DNA of 64,000 nt from Candidatus Marinarcus aquaticus (GCF_004116335.1 NZ_PDKN01000003.1:1-64000); one strand, 5' to 3'; shown: positions 8,690-18,398, numbered from the stretch's first letter. Numbers and translations are program-made. The notes: a model not told the origin generated them from the letters alone.

Positions 8690-9757
8690 TTACAATTTAT
8701 ACTTATTTATTTTATAAAATATTTTATACCACTCTATAAATTTATCAATACCTTCACTCAATTGTGTGTTTGGCTTATAGTGAAAGTCATTCATTAACTC
8801 TTCGGTATCAGCATAAGTTGAAACGACATCACCTGGTTGTATATCCATGAAATTCTTTTTTGCCTTTTTGCCAATTGAATTTTCTAAACATTCAATAAAG
8901 TCTAAAAGTTGTACAGGAGCATTATTACCAATATTATATACACGATATGAAGCTGATGATAAAGATGGATTTGGTTTATTTGCATCAAACTTTTCTGAAG
9001 CTTGTGCAGGATTATCAATCACTTTTATAACCCCATCCACAATATCTTCTACATAGGTAAAATCTCTACTCATATTACCATGATTAAATACTTTTATTTC
9101 TCTGTTATTTGTTATAGCATCAGCAAAAAGCATGGGTGCCATATCAGGACGTCCCCAAGGACCATATACGGTAAAAAAACGTAAACCTGTTGTATGAATT
9201 CCATACAAATGTGCATAGGTGTGAGCCATGAGCTCATTTGATTTTTTCGTTGCAGCATAAAGGCTTACTGGATGGTCTGTATGATCACTTGTTTTAAATG
9301 GTTGTGAACTGTTTAATCCATACACTGAACTCGAACTTGCATAGGCTAAGTTTTTTACATCAAAGTTCCTACATGCTTCTAAAATATTTAAAAATCCCAC
9401 AACATTACTTTGAATATAGACTTCTGGATTTTCAATAGAGTAACGAACTCCAGCTTGAGCTGCCAAGTTACACACTGCATCAAATTTTTCTTCTTGAAAA
9501 ATTTGATTAATAATATTTTGATTTTCTAAATCTGCTTTTATAAACTTGTGTTTAGAAAAACTTTCAGATAACGTAAATTTATTATTTTCTATGTTTTCTT
9601 TTTTAATACCCAATTCATTCAAACGTGCATATTTTAAATTCACATCATAATAATCATTTATATTATCTAATCCAATGACTTCATCTCCACGTTCGAGCAA
9701 CTTTTTAGTTAGATGAAACCCAATAAACCCAGCCGTACCAGTAATTAATATTTTCAT
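8690..9757 (-). CDS. UDP-glucuronate 4-epimerase-like NAD-dependent epimerase
   Basis: A 355-residue extended short-chain dehydrogenase/reductase. Visible are GTAGFIGFHL (NAD binding, residues 7-16), the YxxxK catalytic pair in SLYAATKKSNELMAH near 165, and LRFFTVYGPWGRPDMA near 200. That last motif is typical of the UDP-glucuronate 4-epimerase (LpsL/CapI) group. It would convert UDP-GlcA, made by the Ugd encoded 600 bases upstream in the same direction, to UDP-GalA for the polysaccharide. It lies 1 base from the Wzz-like gene, so the order ugd, wzz-like, epimerase forms one operon. Confidence 0.82.
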   Translation of the reverse strand: MKILITGTAGFIGFHLTKKLLERGDEVIGLDNINDYYDVNLKYARLNELGIKKENIENNKFTLSESFSKHKFIKADLENQNIINQIFQEEKFDAVCNLAAQAGVRYSIENPEVYIQSNVVGFLNILEACRNFDVKNLAYASSSSVYGLNSSQPFKTSDHTDHPVSLYAATKKSNELMAHTYAHLYGIHTTGLRFFTVYGPWGRPDMAPMLFADAITNNREIKVFNHGNMSRDFTYVEDIVDGVIKVIDNPAQASEKFDANKPNPSLSSASYRVYNIGNNAPVQLLDFIECLENSIGKKAKKNFMDIQPGDVVSTYADTEELMNDFHYKPNTQLSEGIDKFIEWYKIFYKINKYKL

Positions 9758-9758
9758 T

Positions 9759-10325
9759 TTACTCTTTTATTTTTTGAATAAATTGATTCAAAAATACAAA
9801 TAAAATAGCCAAAACAACTCCTCCGATAAAAGAAAATATTATAACCGACTTTTTATCTACCTCGTTAATAGGAGTATTTAAAACTTTTATTTCACCAATT
9901 TGTTGTGTCTTAAGTACATTCTTATAAAATTTTGCTTTTTCTTGATGTCGTTCTAATATATATTGAATTATATTCTCAAGTTTAAGCTGAATGTTTTTTT
10001 TGTCTTTATCAATTTTAGATATTACTACTATTTTATTGCTTCTTACTGGAGACGTGGCTTTAAAACCTTGCTGCATTAAAACTGGAATTAAATTTTCAGG
10101 ATAATCTAAAACTTGCGTTCCAAATACTTCGCTCTGTATTTCTCCAATCTCAACTAAAACTTTTCCCTCATAAAGAGGTATCACTTTTTTAAAACTCACA
10201 TAAGCCACTCCACCAAACGTAAAAAGCAAAGTTACTACCACTATAAATATTTTCTTCGCCCAAAGCAGTGAAAAAACCTTTTTTAAATCAATTTCCTCTT
10301 CTTGGATTATATGGTTATCCTTCAT
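9759..10325 (-). CDS. Short Wzz-type chain-length determinant
   Basis: A 188-residue protein with the Wzz layout: a cytoplasmic N-terminus (EEEIDLKKVFSLLWAKK), a first membrane helix at about residues 28-47, a periplasmic segment, and a second helix at about 162-182. The periplasmic part is only about 115 residues, whereas the usual Wzz loop is 250 or more, so most of the long helical region that sets chain length is missing. No frameshift remnant is visible. It may be a minimal Wzz or need a partner. It lies between the ugd and epimerase genes. Confidence 0.75.
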   Translation of the reverse strand: MKDNHIIQEEEIDLKKVFSLLWAKKIFIVVVTLLFTFGGVAYVSFKKVIPLYEGKVLVEIGEIQSEVFGTQVLDYPENLIPVLMQQGFKATSPVRSNKIVVISKIDKDKKNIQLKLENIIQYILERHQEKAKFYKNVLKTQQIGEIKVLNTPINEVDKKSVIIFSFIGGVVLAILFVFLNQFIQKIKE

Positions 10326-10337
10326 CTTCTCACTACC

Positions 10338-11561
10338 TTAACTATCACTATTAAACAAGTCTCTAGTATAGACTTTTGCTTGAACATCTTCAATGTCACT
10401 GCTCAATCGATTAGCCACAATCACGCTGCTTACTTTTTTAAACTCATCCAAACTCTTAATCACTTTTGAGTTAAAGAATTCTTCATCCTCTAAATTTGGT
10501 TCATAAATCACTACAGGAATCCCTTTGGCCTTAATACGTTTCATGATGCCTTGAATTGCACTGCTTCTAAAGTTATCACTTCCACTTTTCATCACAAGTC
10601 TGTAAATCCCTACCACTTTTTGTGTGTGAATATTATCAGGGTTTTGAGCAGTAAGTTCAAGCTTTTTAATGATACTGTCTGCCACAAAATCTTTTCGTGT
10701 TGAGTTGGCATTTACAATGGCTTCAATGATATTTGAAGGCACATCTTTATAATTCGCCAATAACTGTTTCGTATCTTTTGGTAAACAATACCCGCCATAC
10801 CCAAAGCTTGGATTGTTGTAATGTGTTCCTATTCTTGGGTCTAATCCTACACCTTCAATGATTTGTCGTGTATCTAAACCGTGTGCTTCTGCATAAGAAT
10901 CAAGTTCATTAAAGTATGCTACTCTCATTGCTAAGTATGTATTTGAGAAAAGCTTCACCGCTTCTGCTTCGGTACTATTCGTGAAAAGCATATCAATATC
11001 TTTTTTCAAAGCCCCTTGTGCTAAAAGATTGGCAAATATTTTTGCTCGTTCACTTTGCTCTCCCACAATAATTCGACTTGGGTAAAGGTTATCATATAGT
11101 GCCAAACCTTCTCGTAAAAACTCAGGAGAGAAGATAATATTGTTTGTATTAAACTGCTCACTGATGGCTTTAGTGTACCCTACAGGAATCGTTGATTTTA
11201 TGACCATTGTTGCAGTTGGATTGATTTGTAGAACATCTGCAATCACATACTCAATAGATTTGGTGTTAAAATAGTTTGTTTCTGGGTCGTAGTCTGTTGG
11301 CGTAGCAATGATGATAAAATCAGCATTTTCATACGCCTCTTTTTTATCTAAAGTAGCTGTAAAGTTCAGCTCCTCTTTTTTAAGATACTCTTCAATCTCT
11401 TTGTCTTCAATCGGAGAGATTCGTTTTTTCAGCATCTCAACTTTTTCTGGGATAATGTCCAAAGCCACCACTTCATTGTGTTGTGAAAGTAAGACTCCAT
11501 TTGAAAGTCCAACATAACCCGTACCTGCTATGGCTATTTTATATTTTTTTATTTGACTCAT
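10338..11561 (-). CDS. ugd: UDP-glucose 6-dehydrogenase
   Basis: A 407-residue nucleotide-sugar dehydrogenase of the Ugd type. [18 protein letters not shown] binds NAD at the N-terminus, [11 protein letters not shown] is near residue 125, and the catalytic cysteine is in [13 protein letters not shown] near 260. The C-terminal domain has [16 protein letters not shown] near 323. It oxidises UDP-glucose to UDP-glucuronate in the cytoplasm. The product feeds the downstream UDP-GlcA 4-epimerase. It is the first gene of the ugd, wzz-like, epimerase unit; a 121-base gap separates it from the tRNA-Gly gene. Confidence 0.92.
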   Translation of the reverse strand: MSQIKKYKIAIAGTGYVGLSNGVLLSQHNEVVALDIIPEKVEMLKKRISPIEDKEIEEYLKKEELNFTATLDKKEAYENADFIIIATPTDYDPETNYFNTKSIEYVIADVLQINPTATMVIKSTIPVGYTKAISEQFNTNNIIFSPEFLREGLALYDNLYPSRIIVGEQSERAKIFANLLAQGALKKDIDMLFTNSTEAEAVKLFSNTYLAMRVAYFNELDSYAEAHGLDTRQIIEGVGLDPRIGTHYNNPSFGYGGYCLPKDTKQLLANYKDVPSNIIEAIVNANSTRKDFVADSIIKKLELTAQNPDNIHTQKVVGIYRLVMKSGSDNFRSSAIQGIMKRIKAKGIPVVIYEPNLEDEEFFNSKVIKSLDEFKKVSSVIVANRLSSDIEDVQAKVYTRDLFNSDS

Positions 11562-11682
11562 TTGCTACCTAACGATTTAATTCTTCATAATTTAAGGGCA
11601 ATAATATAACATATTTAAGGTGATAGTTTACTTTGAGAGTTTTAATTTAATTTTAAAATGTAAAGGATTAAGTGTTTAAAAG

Positions 11683-11759
11683 TGGAGCGGGAGACGAGAC
11701 TCGAACTCGCGACAATCTGCTTGGAAGGCAGAGGCTCTAGCCAACTGAGCTACTCCCGC
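11683..11759 (-). tRNA. tRNA-Gly (TCC)
   Basis: The minus strand folds to a cloverleaf with acceptor GCGGGAG/CTCCCGC, anticodon loop CTTCCAA and an encoded CCA end. It is the last gene of the five-tRNA cluster. Confidence 0.95.
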
Positions 11760-11772
11760 AAAACTAAATAAA

Positions 11773-11857
11773 TGGTGCGGATGAGAGGACTCGAACCTCC
11801 ACACCGTGAGGCACCAGATCCTAAGTCTGGCGTGTCTACCAATTTCACCACATCCGC
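11773..11857 (-). tRNA. tRNA-Leu (TAG)
   Basis: 85 nt with a long variable arm, as expected for a class II tRNA. Acceptor GCGGATG/CATCCGC, anticodon loop CTTAGGA, and CCA encoded. Confidence 0.95.
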
Positions 11858-11861
11858 ACAA

Positions 11862-11919
11862 AAAGACTCTTTAAAAAAGAGAAAAAAAAAGATTCAGTTG
11901 CAAACAACTTAAATCTTTA
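11862..11919 (-). terminator. Two tandem terminator-like hairpins inside the tRNA cluster
   Basis: Read on the minus strand, a hairpin with arms AAAGAT..AGTTG and CAACT..ATCTTT runs into nine T. It is followed at once by CTCTTT-TTT-AAAGAG and another T run. Both lie between tRNA-Arg and tRNA-Leu. They look like intrinsic terminators or processing sites, so Leu and Gly may be transcribed less, or separately. Confidence 0.5.
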
Positions 11920-11922
11920 AAG

Positions 11923-11999
<77 letters not shown>

Positions 12000-12011
12000 T
12001 TATAAAAGTAA

Positions 12012-12089
12012 TGGGGTAAGTAATGGGATTCGAACCCACGGCCCTCGGAACCACAACCCGATGCTCTAACCAACTGAGCTATACCTACC
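12012..12089 (-). tRNA. tRNA-His (GTG)
   Basis: The anticodon loop contains GTG. Acceptor GTAGGTA/TACTTAC is preceded by the extra G(-1), which faces discriminator C, the hallmark of tRNA-His. CCA is encoded. Coordinates include G(-1). Confidence 0.95.
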
Positions 12090-12098
12090 ATTTTCAAA

Positions 12099-12176
12099 TG
12101 GTCGGGGCGAGAGGATTCGAACCTCCGGCCCCCTGGTCCCAAACCAGGTGCGCTAACCAGACTGCGCTACGCCCCG
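12099..12176 (-). tRNA. tRNA-Pro (TGG)
   Basis: Acceptor CGGGGCG/CGCCCCG, anticodon stem-loop CCTGG-TTTGGGA-CCAGG, and CCA encoded. It is the first tRNA after the cluster promoter. Confidence 0.95.
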
Positions 12177-12209
12177 AATCATTTACTTTTCTTTCAAAAA
12201 GTGGACGGA

Positions 12210-12238
12210 ATTATAATATTTTTTCGCGCAAATGTCAA
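12210..12238 (-). promoter_or_regulatory. Consensus sigma-70 promoter of the tRNA cluster
   Basis: On the minus strand TTGACA (12238-12233) and TATAAT (12215-12210) match the consensus exactly with a 17-base spacer. The -10 lies 33 bases upstream of tRNA-Pro, and AT-rich sequence precedes the -35. It sits between the thiG stop and the tRNAs. Confidence 0.88.
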
Positions 12239-12278
12239 GGGAATTTTGAAGAAATTTTCAAAAACCCCTGAATTTACT

Positions 12279-13058
12279 CTAAAACTGGATTAATCCATCC
12301 ACGGGAGAGCTCGCAGTAGCATATGGTTTTTTAGGAATTCTTCCCGCTTTATAGCCCATTCTACCAGCAATTACAGCGTGTTTCATCGCTTCTGCCATTG
12401 CAATTGGATCTTGTGCTCCAGCAATTGCTGTATTTGTTAAAACAGCTTCTGCTCCAAGCTCCATTGCAATCGCTGCATCACTGGCACATCCAACACCTGC
12501 ATCTACAATAACGGGTACACTCACTGCATCTTTTATAAACGCAACATTGTATCGATTTTGAATTCCAAGTCCTGAACCAATGGGTGCAGCTAATGGCATA
12601 ATAGCATCAGCCCCCGCATCCTCTAATCGTTTGGCAATGATTGGGTCATCATTGGTATACGCCATAATTGTAAAGCCCTCTTTTTTAAGAACATCGCATG
12701 CTTTAATGGTCTCAATCACATCTGGGTACAATGTTTTTTGTGCATCCCCAATCACTTCAAGTTTGATAATATCAATCCCTGTTGCTTCTCTCATCAATCT
12801 GAACGTAGTGATGGCTTCATCTGCTGTAAAACACCCAGCTGAGTTGGGTAAAAGTTTGACATTAGTGTCTTTAAAATAATCTAATAAATTCTCTTCATTT
12901 GGGTTCATGATATTCACACGTCGAATGGCTACAGTAATCAACTCACTTCCACTTGCAAGTGTCGCTTCACGTGTCGTTTGAAAATCTTTATATTTACCGC
13001 TTCCTACGATTAAACGGCTGTTAAACTCATATTTTCCTATTTTTAATACTTCACTCAT
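12279..13058 (-). CDS. thiG: Thiazole synthase
   Basis: 259 residues, full family length. ThiG condenses deoxyxylulose 5-phosphate, dehydroglycine and ThiS thiocarboxylate to the thiazole phosphate of thiamine in the cytoplasm. The Schiff-base lysine is in IIKLEVIGD near residue 100. [14 protein letters not shown] (near 160) and [20 protein letters not shown] form the phosphate-binding part of the TIM barrel. The ATG overlaps the cutA stop by 4 bases. No other thi gene is in the window, so the gene is separated from its pathway. The substrate DXP is also that of dxr at 17331-18398. Confidence 0.95.
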   Translation of the reverse strand: MSEVLKIGKYEFNSRLIVGSGKYKDFQTTREATLASGSELITVAIRRVNIMNPNEENLLDYFKDTNVKLLPNSAGCFTADEAITTFRLMREATGIDIIKLEVIGDAQKTLYPDVIETIKACDVLKKEGFTIMAYTNDDPIIAKRLEDAGADAIMPLAAPIGSGLGIQNRYNVAFIKDAVSVPVIVDAGVGCASDAAIAMELGAEAVLTNTAIAGAQDPIAMAEAMKHAVIAGRMGYKAGRIPKKPYATASSPVDGLIQF

Positions 13059-13366
13059 TTTGTATTTCCTTCTATAAATTGTAAGTATTCATTGCTTGCA
13101 TTTGAAATGTCTATTGCAACTATTTCTGGCAAATCATAACTATGATTATCTTTAATTTTCCTTTGAATTATCTCAAAGTTTTCTTTTTTAGTTTTAATAC
13201 TGAGTAATACTTCTTTATCTACACACAACTCATTTTTCCACTCATAAACTGACTTGATTTTTTGAAACTGTACACACGCAGCCAACTTCTCTTTGACTAA
13301 AAGTTTGGCAATCTTTTTGGCCTCTTTTTTGCACCCACAGGTGGTTTGTATAATAATGGCTGTCAT
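13055..13366 (-). CDS. cutA: Divalent cation tolerance protein CutA
   Basis: A 103-residue CutA1 family protein at usual length. [18 protein letters not shown] near residues 30-47 and [13 protein letters not shown] near 75 are the family signatures. These proteins form a trimeric ferredoxin-like fold and are linked to copper tolerance, but the molecular role is unsettled. The gene overlaps thiG by 4 bases at one end and nnrDE by 4 at the other, giving a compact operon of unrelated functions. Confidence 0.92.
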   Translation of the reverse strand: MTAIIIQTTCGCKKEAKKIAKLLVKEKLAACVQFQKIKSVYEWKNELCVDKEVLLSIKTKKENFEIIQRKIKDNHSYDLPEIVAIDISNASNEYLQFIEGNTK

Positions 13367-14748
13367 AATGTTTTCACCTTTTGAATGATGTCTTGTGGAG
13401 TGAGTGCATAGTTATTGCCCTCAAAGCTGTTTGCAGCCAAGGTATGTGCAATAGAAGCACTGATTGTGGCATTCAATGGGTCATACCCTTGCGCAAGTAA
13501 CGAACCAATGAGTCCAGACAGAACATCGCCACTTCCTCCTTTACTCAATACAGCACTTCCTAAAGCATTGACATACAACTTCATATCATACGCAATAATA
13601 GAGTTTGCCCCTTTTAAATACAACACCACCTCAGGAAACTTTGCACTGAACATCAAGGCATATTTAAAGCGATTCTTTTGCAATTCATCCACTTCAATAT
13701 CGGCAATATCACACAGCTTTAATAACGAGCAAAACTCTTTAGGATGTGGGGTTACCACCACCCCTTGTTTTAAATAGCTTTTAATGTTTTCATGATAAAA
13801 AATATCTGCATCAATCACTTTTGGTAAGTCACTTAAAAGCAGACTCTCTATCTCATTGGCTTCACAATTGCCCAATCCCATCCCCAAGGCAAGTGCACTT
13901 GTTTTACATGGCAGTTTATGGCTTTGCATGATATGATACGGTAAATCAATGTTCTCATGTGTAATTGCACTTACTAAAGAACACCCAAAAGCAAACGCTG
14001 CTTCACACGCCAACACGCCTGCCCCTTTTTTCATGCCAACGACCACAGCAAGATGACCAAAATGCCCTTTATTGGTTGATTGACTCATGCGAAGAGGCAG
14101 TTGGATATCCAAAGGTTCCAGTAAAAAAAGGTTACTCTCATTCTCATACAGTGTTCTATCTACTCCCAGTGAAGCGACCTTGATTTTTCCTACATAATCT
14201 TTGACTTCATCACTGTAAAGTGCTGTTTTAAGGGCACCCATGGTGATGGTTGTATTGGCTTTAAAAGCTATTGAAGTAATCTGCCCTTGTTGATTGATAC
14301 CAGAAGGAATATCACACGCAATTTTAAAAGCTCTTATAGAGTTGAGTTTTTGGATGAGTTTGATACTGAGTTCATCCAAACTTCGATTCAAGCCTGAACC
14401 AAAAAGACAATCCACAATCACATCGCAAGGCATAAGTTGTTCAACGGGGTGTATGCCAATCTTTTGAGCACGTTGAAGTTGCAGTTGTGCCATGGGTGAT
14501 TTCACACCAAATGGAATAAAAAGAGAGACTCGATATTGTGGATATAAAAGTCGAGCCAAAGCAATACCATCGGCTCCGTTGTTGCCCATACCACATACAA
14601 TCAAGAGTGATTTATGAGGTTCCACATTTTTTTGAATATAAACAGCCATGCTGTTTGCGGCATGCTCCATTAAAATATCTTCACTTAATCCATACTGTTC
14701 GTAACACCGTCTGTCTAAAGTGTTCACCTCTTCAAAGAGCTTTTGCAT
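13363..14748 (-). CDS. nnrDE: Bifunctional NAD(P)HX epimerase / ADP- or ATP-dependent dehydratase
   Basis: A 461-residue fusion that repairs hydrated NAD(P)H. The N-terminal YjeF domain (about 1-200) epimerises NAD(P)HX, with VCGMGNNGADGIALARLL near residue 51 and IVDCLFGSGLNR near 106. The C-terminal ribokinase-like domain (about 220-461) dehydrates the S epimer, with VVVTPHPKEF near 334 and LSKGGSGDVLSGLIGSLLAQG near 405. The fused arrangement is common in bacteria. It overlaps cutA by 4 bases and lies 26 bases after the SUI1-like gene. Confidence 0.93.
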   Translation of the reverse strand: MQKLFEEVNTLDRRCYEQYGLSEDILMEHAANSMAVYIQKNVEPHKSLLIVCGMGNNGADGIALARLLYPQYRVSLFIPFGVKSPMAQLQLQRAQKIGIHPVEQLMPCDVIVDCLFGSGLNRSLDELSIKLIQKLNSIRAFKIACDIPSGINQQGQITSIAFKANTTITMGALKTALYSDEVKDYVGKIKVASLGVDRTLYENESNLFLLEPLDIQLPLRMSQSTNKGHFGHLAVVVGMKKGAGVLACEAAFAFGCSLVSAITHENIDLPYHIMQSHKLPCKTSALALGMGLGNCEANEIESLLLSDLPKVIDADIFYHENIKSYLKQGVVVTPHPKEFCSLLKLCDIADIEVDELQKNRFKYALMFSAKFPEVVLYLKGANSIIAYDMKLYVNALGSAVLSKGGSGDVLSGLIGSLLAQGYDPLNATISASIAHTLAANSFEGNNYALTPQDIIQKVKTL

Positions 14749-14774
14749 GTTGCCTCCTTAAAAAACTTATCTGT

Positions 14775-15095
14775 TTATTTGAACTTCCAACCACTGCTTT
14801 GCAGAACTGTTTTCACTCGTTCTTTTACATCCCCTTGCAGTTCAATCCACTCCTCTTTGAGTGCACCTCCACACGCAAGTTTTGTCTTTAAAAGTTTTAA
14901 GACCTCTTTTTTCTCTTTCTCTTCACAATAAAATCGCCCCACTAACGTCACGGGTTTACCTTTTCTTTTTTCAAAAGTAAACACCAGTTGGTGCTCTTTT
15001 TTAGGTTTTACCTCTTGTGATGTTTTTTTCTTTTTGTCCTCTTTGGCAGTATCAAACTGGTCACCATTCAATTTTGCACCCATTTCAAAAATCAT
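14775..15095 (-). CDS. SUI1/eIF1-family translation factor (YciH-like)
   Basis: A 106-residue protein with a lysine-rich N-terminus (residues 18-34) and a C-terminal SUI1 domain containing KRKGKPVTLVGRF and LKLLKTKLACGGALK, the conserved core of eIF1/YciH proteins. In E. coli YciH influences start-site selection; the role here is inferred from the family. The start ATG has AAGGA 6 bases upstream. It lies between nnrDE and tsaD. Confidence 0.88.
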   Translation of the reverse strand: MIFEMGAKLNGDQFDTAKEDKKKKTSQEVKPKKEHQLVFTFEKRKGKPVTLVGRFYCEEKEKKEVLKLLKTKLACGGALKEEWIELQGDVKERVKTVLQSSGWKFK

Positions 15096-15106
15096 TGTTC
15101 ATCCTT

Positions 15107-16096
15107 TTAAAATGTCTTAACTCTAGACTGTATATCCAACTCATGCACAGGAGTGAACTCTTGTTTTTCATACTGTTCAACCGCAACTCGTCCAATCATT
15201 GCGGCATTATCACTGCAAAATTTCAGTTCACTTAAAAAAAGTTCTGTTTTGTACTCTTTACACAGTTTCTCTATGGCTTGTCGCAAAAAGATATTGGCAC
15301 TCGCACCTCCCACAATGGCAAAACGTTTTGGGGCATGTTGTTTGAAAAGTTTTTTCATCTTTTGCATGATATGTGTAACGGCTGCTTTTTGAAACGAAGC
15401 ACAGATATTGGCTTTAATTTCTTCACTCAGATTTTTTTCTGCTTCTATGGCCATTCGTACGGCATTTTTTAATCCTGAATATGAAAAGGCAATCTTTGGA
15501 CTTTGACTTAAAGGTACAGGAAAATCATACGCATTTTCATCACCTTTTAAAGCATACTCTTGAACAATGGGACCACCCGGATAACCCAAGTCAAGCATTT
15601 TTGCTACTTTGTCAAAACTCTCACCAAAGCTGTCATCCATTGTGGTTGCAACAATATCCATGCTGTTTAGGCTTTGAGCTTGTATGACTTGAGTGTGACC
15701 ACCTGAGACCAAAAGTACAAGCATAGGTAGCTGTTGCTCTTTTTCAATAAAGAGTGAATATATATGCCCTTTTAAGTGGTTCACTGAAATCAATGGAAGG
15801 TTCAAACTCACACTCAAAGCTTTCGCCATGATGACCCCTTCCATGAGTGTCACTGCAAGTCCCGGTGCTGTTGTAACGGCTATGGCTTTAAGTTGAGAAA
15901 AGTAGCTTTCACACTCTTGCAATATTTTAGGCAATGCTTCCACATGTAATCGTGCAGCCAGTTCAGGTACCACTCCTCCATAGACACTGTGTTGCAGTTC
16001 TTGTGAGATTTTTTTGTGATAAACCAGCTCTTTGGTTTGAATATCTGTAATGGCTATCGAGCTGTCATCACAACTGCTTTCGATGGATAGAATCAT
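15107..16096 (-). CDS. tsaD: tRNA N6-threonylcarbamoyladenosine transferase
   Basis: TsaD (Gcp/YgjD) transfers the threonylcarbamoyl group to A37 of ANN-decoding tRNAs. The protein starts [13 protein letters not shown], the expected N-terminus, so I use the ATG at 16096 rather than an upstream in-frame start that would add 11 foreign residues; this gives 329 residues. The metal-binding HxxxH is in NHLKGHIYS near 100, and ASKH70 features include SGGHTQ near 125, [10 protein letters not shown] near 215 and [12 protein letters not shown] near 260. The start overlaps the stop of the RBBP9-like gene by 4 bases. Confidence 0.95.
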   Translation of the reverse strand: MILSIESSCDDSSIAITDIQTKELVYHKKISQELQHSVYGGVVPELAARLHVEALPKILQECESYFSQLKAIAVTTAPGLAVTLMEGVIMAKALSVSLNLPLISVNHLKGHIYSLFIEKEQQLPMLVLLVSGGHTQVIQAQSLNSMDIVATTMDDSFGESFDKVAKMLDLGYPGGPIVQEYALKGDENAYDFPVPLSQSPKIAFSYSGLKNAVRMAIEAEKNLSEEIKANICASFQKAAVTHIMQKMKKLFKQHAPKRFAIVGGASANIFLRQAIEKLCKEYKTELFLSELKFCSDNAAMIGRVAVEQYEKQEFTPVHELDIQSRVKTF

Positions 16097-16632
16097 TCCA
16101 CTTCTCTTTTTAACCAATCCAATGCACAATCCAATTTTCCAAACCCTGAATCAGCGTTGATATGCCCTGCATTGTTCATGATTTTCATACCCACATTGAG
16201 TTGTTGTTGCAGTTTAATGGCCTCTTCTAAACTCATGTAAGGGTCATTATCAGAAGCTGCAATAATCACTTCACGGCTCTTTAAATCTATTGGAATAGGA
16301 TAGGGAAAGAACTCTTTAATCTCTTCTATATCACACGTTTCACGAACAGGAGCTACGAGCATCAACTTCTCTAAAGCTATATCAAGCTCATCAAGCAAAT
16401 GGAACCATACAATGTTTCCTAAAGAGTGGCACACTACCATATCTGGTTGAAAGTGTTCCACCTCTTTTTTTATAAACGCTTTCCACTCTTTTAGTGTGGG
16501 CAGATCTTTATTGGGCAATTCGGGAAATGAAACGGTGTAATTCTCTTTTATTAAATCACTGGCTAAATGTGCTTGCCAGTGAGGAAAATCACTTCCGCCC
16601 CATCCATGCAATATCAATACTTTTTTATTCAT
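16093..16632 (-). CDS. RBBP9/YdeN-family serine hydrolase
   Basis: A 179-residue alpha/beta hydrolase. [15 protein letters not shown] starts the fold and the nucleophile serine is in VVCHSLGN near residue 68. The acid and histidine are likely in ASDNDPYMS near 130 and [12 protein letters not shown] near 158. HINADSGFG is typical of the RBBP9/YdeN family. Substrate unknown. The start chosen is the ATG directly before [12 protein letters not shown], because an upstream in-frame start would add eight residues with no family support. It overlaps tsaD by 4 bases. Confidence 0.85.
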   Translation of the reverse strand: MNKKVLILHGWGGSDFPHWQAHLASDLIKENYTVSFPELPNKDLPTLKEWKAFIKKEVEHFQPDMVVCHSLGNIVWFHLLDELDIALEKLMLVAPVRETCDIEEIKEFFPYPIPIDLKSREVIIAASDNDPYMSLEEAIKLQQQLNVGMKIMNNAGHINADSGFGKLDCALDWLKREVE

Positions 16633-16634
16633 AT

Positions 16635-17069
16635 TTACCTCATCGTTCGTACACATCGTACAAATTTATATACATTTCTGTTATCAAAATAAGCTGTACC
16701 ACTTACAAAGTTCATAAAATCTGCATAAAACCAAAAAGTTCTAAAGTGTGCTTTCAATGCCCAATACCCTTTGGCTTGGTTGTAACGAAATGCACGATGT
16801 ATATAGTTTTTTGTATTTCGTTTATCAACAATTGTTTGAAACTCTTCAATGGTTGGCAACCGCCAATTAGCATACCCCGCATAAAGTAATGTTTCACAAT
16901 AGGGTTTTGCCTCTTTATGCGTAAACCTTTTAGTCACAGTATCTTTATTATCCATCCACATTAAATTATTATCATAGTCCATGACTACTTCATTGCCATT
17001 ATCTCTACTGACTGAAGCAGCATAAAGCGAAGCAATACATATAAGCATGAGTAAAAAGGCTTTCATCAC
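16635..17069 (-). CDS. Secreted DUF1566 (Lcl C-terminal domain-like) protein
   Basis: A 144-residue protein with a signal peptide (MMKAFLLMLICIASLYAAS, cleavage near residue 18). The mature part follows the DUF1566 pattern: DYDNNLMWMD, then YAGYANWRLPTIEEF near 65-80, and a C-terminal VRCVRTM. The fold is lectin-like and found in many secreted or surface proteins. Function unknown. It lies 2 bases from the hydrolase gene and overlaps the next small protein by 4 bases. Confidence 0.82.
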   Translation of the reverse strand: MMKAFLLMLICIASLYAASVSRDNGNEVVMDYDNNLMWMDNKDTVTKRFTHKEAKPYCETLLYAGYANWRLPTIEEFQTIVDKRNTKNYIHRAFRYNQAKGYWALKAHFRTFWFYADFMNFVSGTAYFDNRNVYKFVRCVRTMR

Positions 17070-17341
17070 GACTCCTTTATGTCAAACTTTCCTTGCTCTA
17101 AATTTCGTTGTTGACTCTTTTCGTGTAACTCTATGAAAAGTTTACCATTTTCTTTAAAGATAAGTCCAACAAAAGTTTTTGTTTCCTCTTTTTTGTTACT
17201 TGTAGGATGATGCTCTTTCCACTGTTCATATTTATGTTCATACAACTCCAGCATCTTTTTTTCAAACTGATTACGAGAGTAGATTAAGTAAACCACAATG
17301 GCGACCAAAATACCTAGAGGAAGAAGTAAATCAAGTTCCAC
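17066..17341 (-). CDS. Small membrane-anchored protein of unknown function
   Basis: A 91-residue protein with one N-terminal membrane helix (LLLPLGILVAIVVYLIY, residues 4-20), then a charged, probably helical cytoplasmic tail rich in Lys and Glu. I do not recognise a family. Its start overlaps the end of dxr by 11 bases and its stop overlaps the DUF1566 gene by 4, so it is expressed with both. Confidence 0.75.
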   Translation of the reverse strand: MELDLLLPLGILVAIVVYLIYSRNQFEKKMLELYEHKYEQWKEHHPTSNKKEETKTFVGLIFKENGKLFIELHEKSQQRNLEQGKFDIKES

Positions 17342-18398
17342 AATACACCCTTACTTCTTTATCAATGGCAAAGATATCATCCAGATTTTGAAGTTTTACA
17401 TGATCGAACTTCTCTAACGCTTTCAGTGTTAAAGTTGAAATATCTAAAAAAGCACACTCATTTTTTAAAAATTTTGCCACGGCGACTTCATTGGCTGCAT
17501 TTAGTACCACCCCTAAATGTGGGTTTTGAAGCATATAATCTTTCACTTCCCAAATGGGATAACGATCCGTCTTTATTTCTCGAAACTCTAAACTTCCCAC
17601 TTTGATTAAATCCACAGGTTTGAGCACCTCTTCATTGACCTCTTTTTTGATGGCATAGGCAATAGGCAATTGCATGGATGCATTGGCAATGTGTGCCGTG
17701 GTACTTCCATCTTTAAAATTAATCAAAGCATGAATGAGTGATTTGGTTTCAATGATGGCATCTAAATTCGTCGTATCAAAAAGCCATTTGGCTTCAAGCA
17801 GTTCAAAAAGTTTATTGGTCATAGTGGCACTGTCAATGGTGATTTTATTGCCCATAGACCAGTTAGGGTGATTGAGTGCTTCTTTAACGGTGACACTTTT
17901 TAAGCTCTTTAAAGGGTAGTCCCTAAAAGAACCCCCACTTGCTGTTATCGTCATAGAAGCCACAGCTCTGTCTTGCAATAAATACCACAATCCAAAGTGT
18001 TCACTGTCGATGGGCATCAATTTTGCTTGGTCAATAAATGCCCCTGCAACAACCAATGACTCTTTATTGGCCAAAGCAATTTTTTTACCACACTCAATGG
18101 CTTTAAGCGTTGGTCGAAGACCTAAAAATCCGACCAATGCATTGACCACTGTTTGTGTGGTGGATGTCTCAATGGCTTCTAAAATACCTGCTTCACCAAA
18201 ACTAACATTACGGTGATGCACTTTTGAAACATCCTCTTGTTGTGCAACCACTACTTTAACAGGATTGACGGCTTTGATTTGTTGGTTTAAAAGTTCAATA
18301 TTACTGCCTGCAACCAATACTTCAACATTTAAGTTGAATTTTTTAGCAACTTCTAAAGTATTGACCCCTATAGAACCCGTACTACCAAGCAGTATCAA
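17331..18398 (-). CDS. dxr: 1-deoxy-D-xylulose 5-phosphate reductoisomerase
   Basis: A 355-residue enzyme of the MEP isoprenoid pathway. The NADPH site LLGSTGSIGVNTLEVA is at the N-terminus, ALANKESLVVAG near residue 108, the metal site DSEHFGLWYL near 131, and ITASGGSFRDYPL near 152 with NHPNWSMGNKITIDSATM near 178. All are conserved reductoisomerase blocks. Length is slightly short but within family range for Campylobacterota. The start overlaps the cdsA stop by 4 bases; dxr-cdsA order is common in bacteria. Confidence 0.95.
   Translation of the reverse strand: MILLGSTGSIGVNTLEVAKKFNLNVEVLVAGSNIELLNQQIKAVNPVKVVVAQQEDVSKVHHRNVSFGEAGILEAIETSTTQTVVNALVGFLGLRPTLKAIECGKKIALANKESLVVAGAFIDQAKLMPIDSEHFGLWYLLQDRAVASMTITASGGSFRDYPLKSLKSVTVKEALNHPNWSMGNKITIDSATMTNKLFELLEAKWLFDTTNLDAIIETKSLIHALINFKDGSTTAHIANASMQLPIAYAIKKEVNEEVLKPVDLIKVGSLEFREIKTDRYPIWEVKDYMLQNPHLGVVLNAANEVAVAKFLKNECAFLDISTLTLKALEKFDHVKLQNLDDIFAIDKEVRVYCGT

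Noticed and set aside
11676-11861. Open frame of 61 codons on the minus strand
   Set aside because: It lies across the tRNA-Gly and tRNA-Leu genes; the translation is the well-known artefact from tRNA sequence.
12023-12271. Open frame of 82 codons on the plus strand
   Set aside because: It is antisense to the tRNA-His and tRNA-Pro genes, with the typical spurious FEPTALG/FEPPAPW-like translation.
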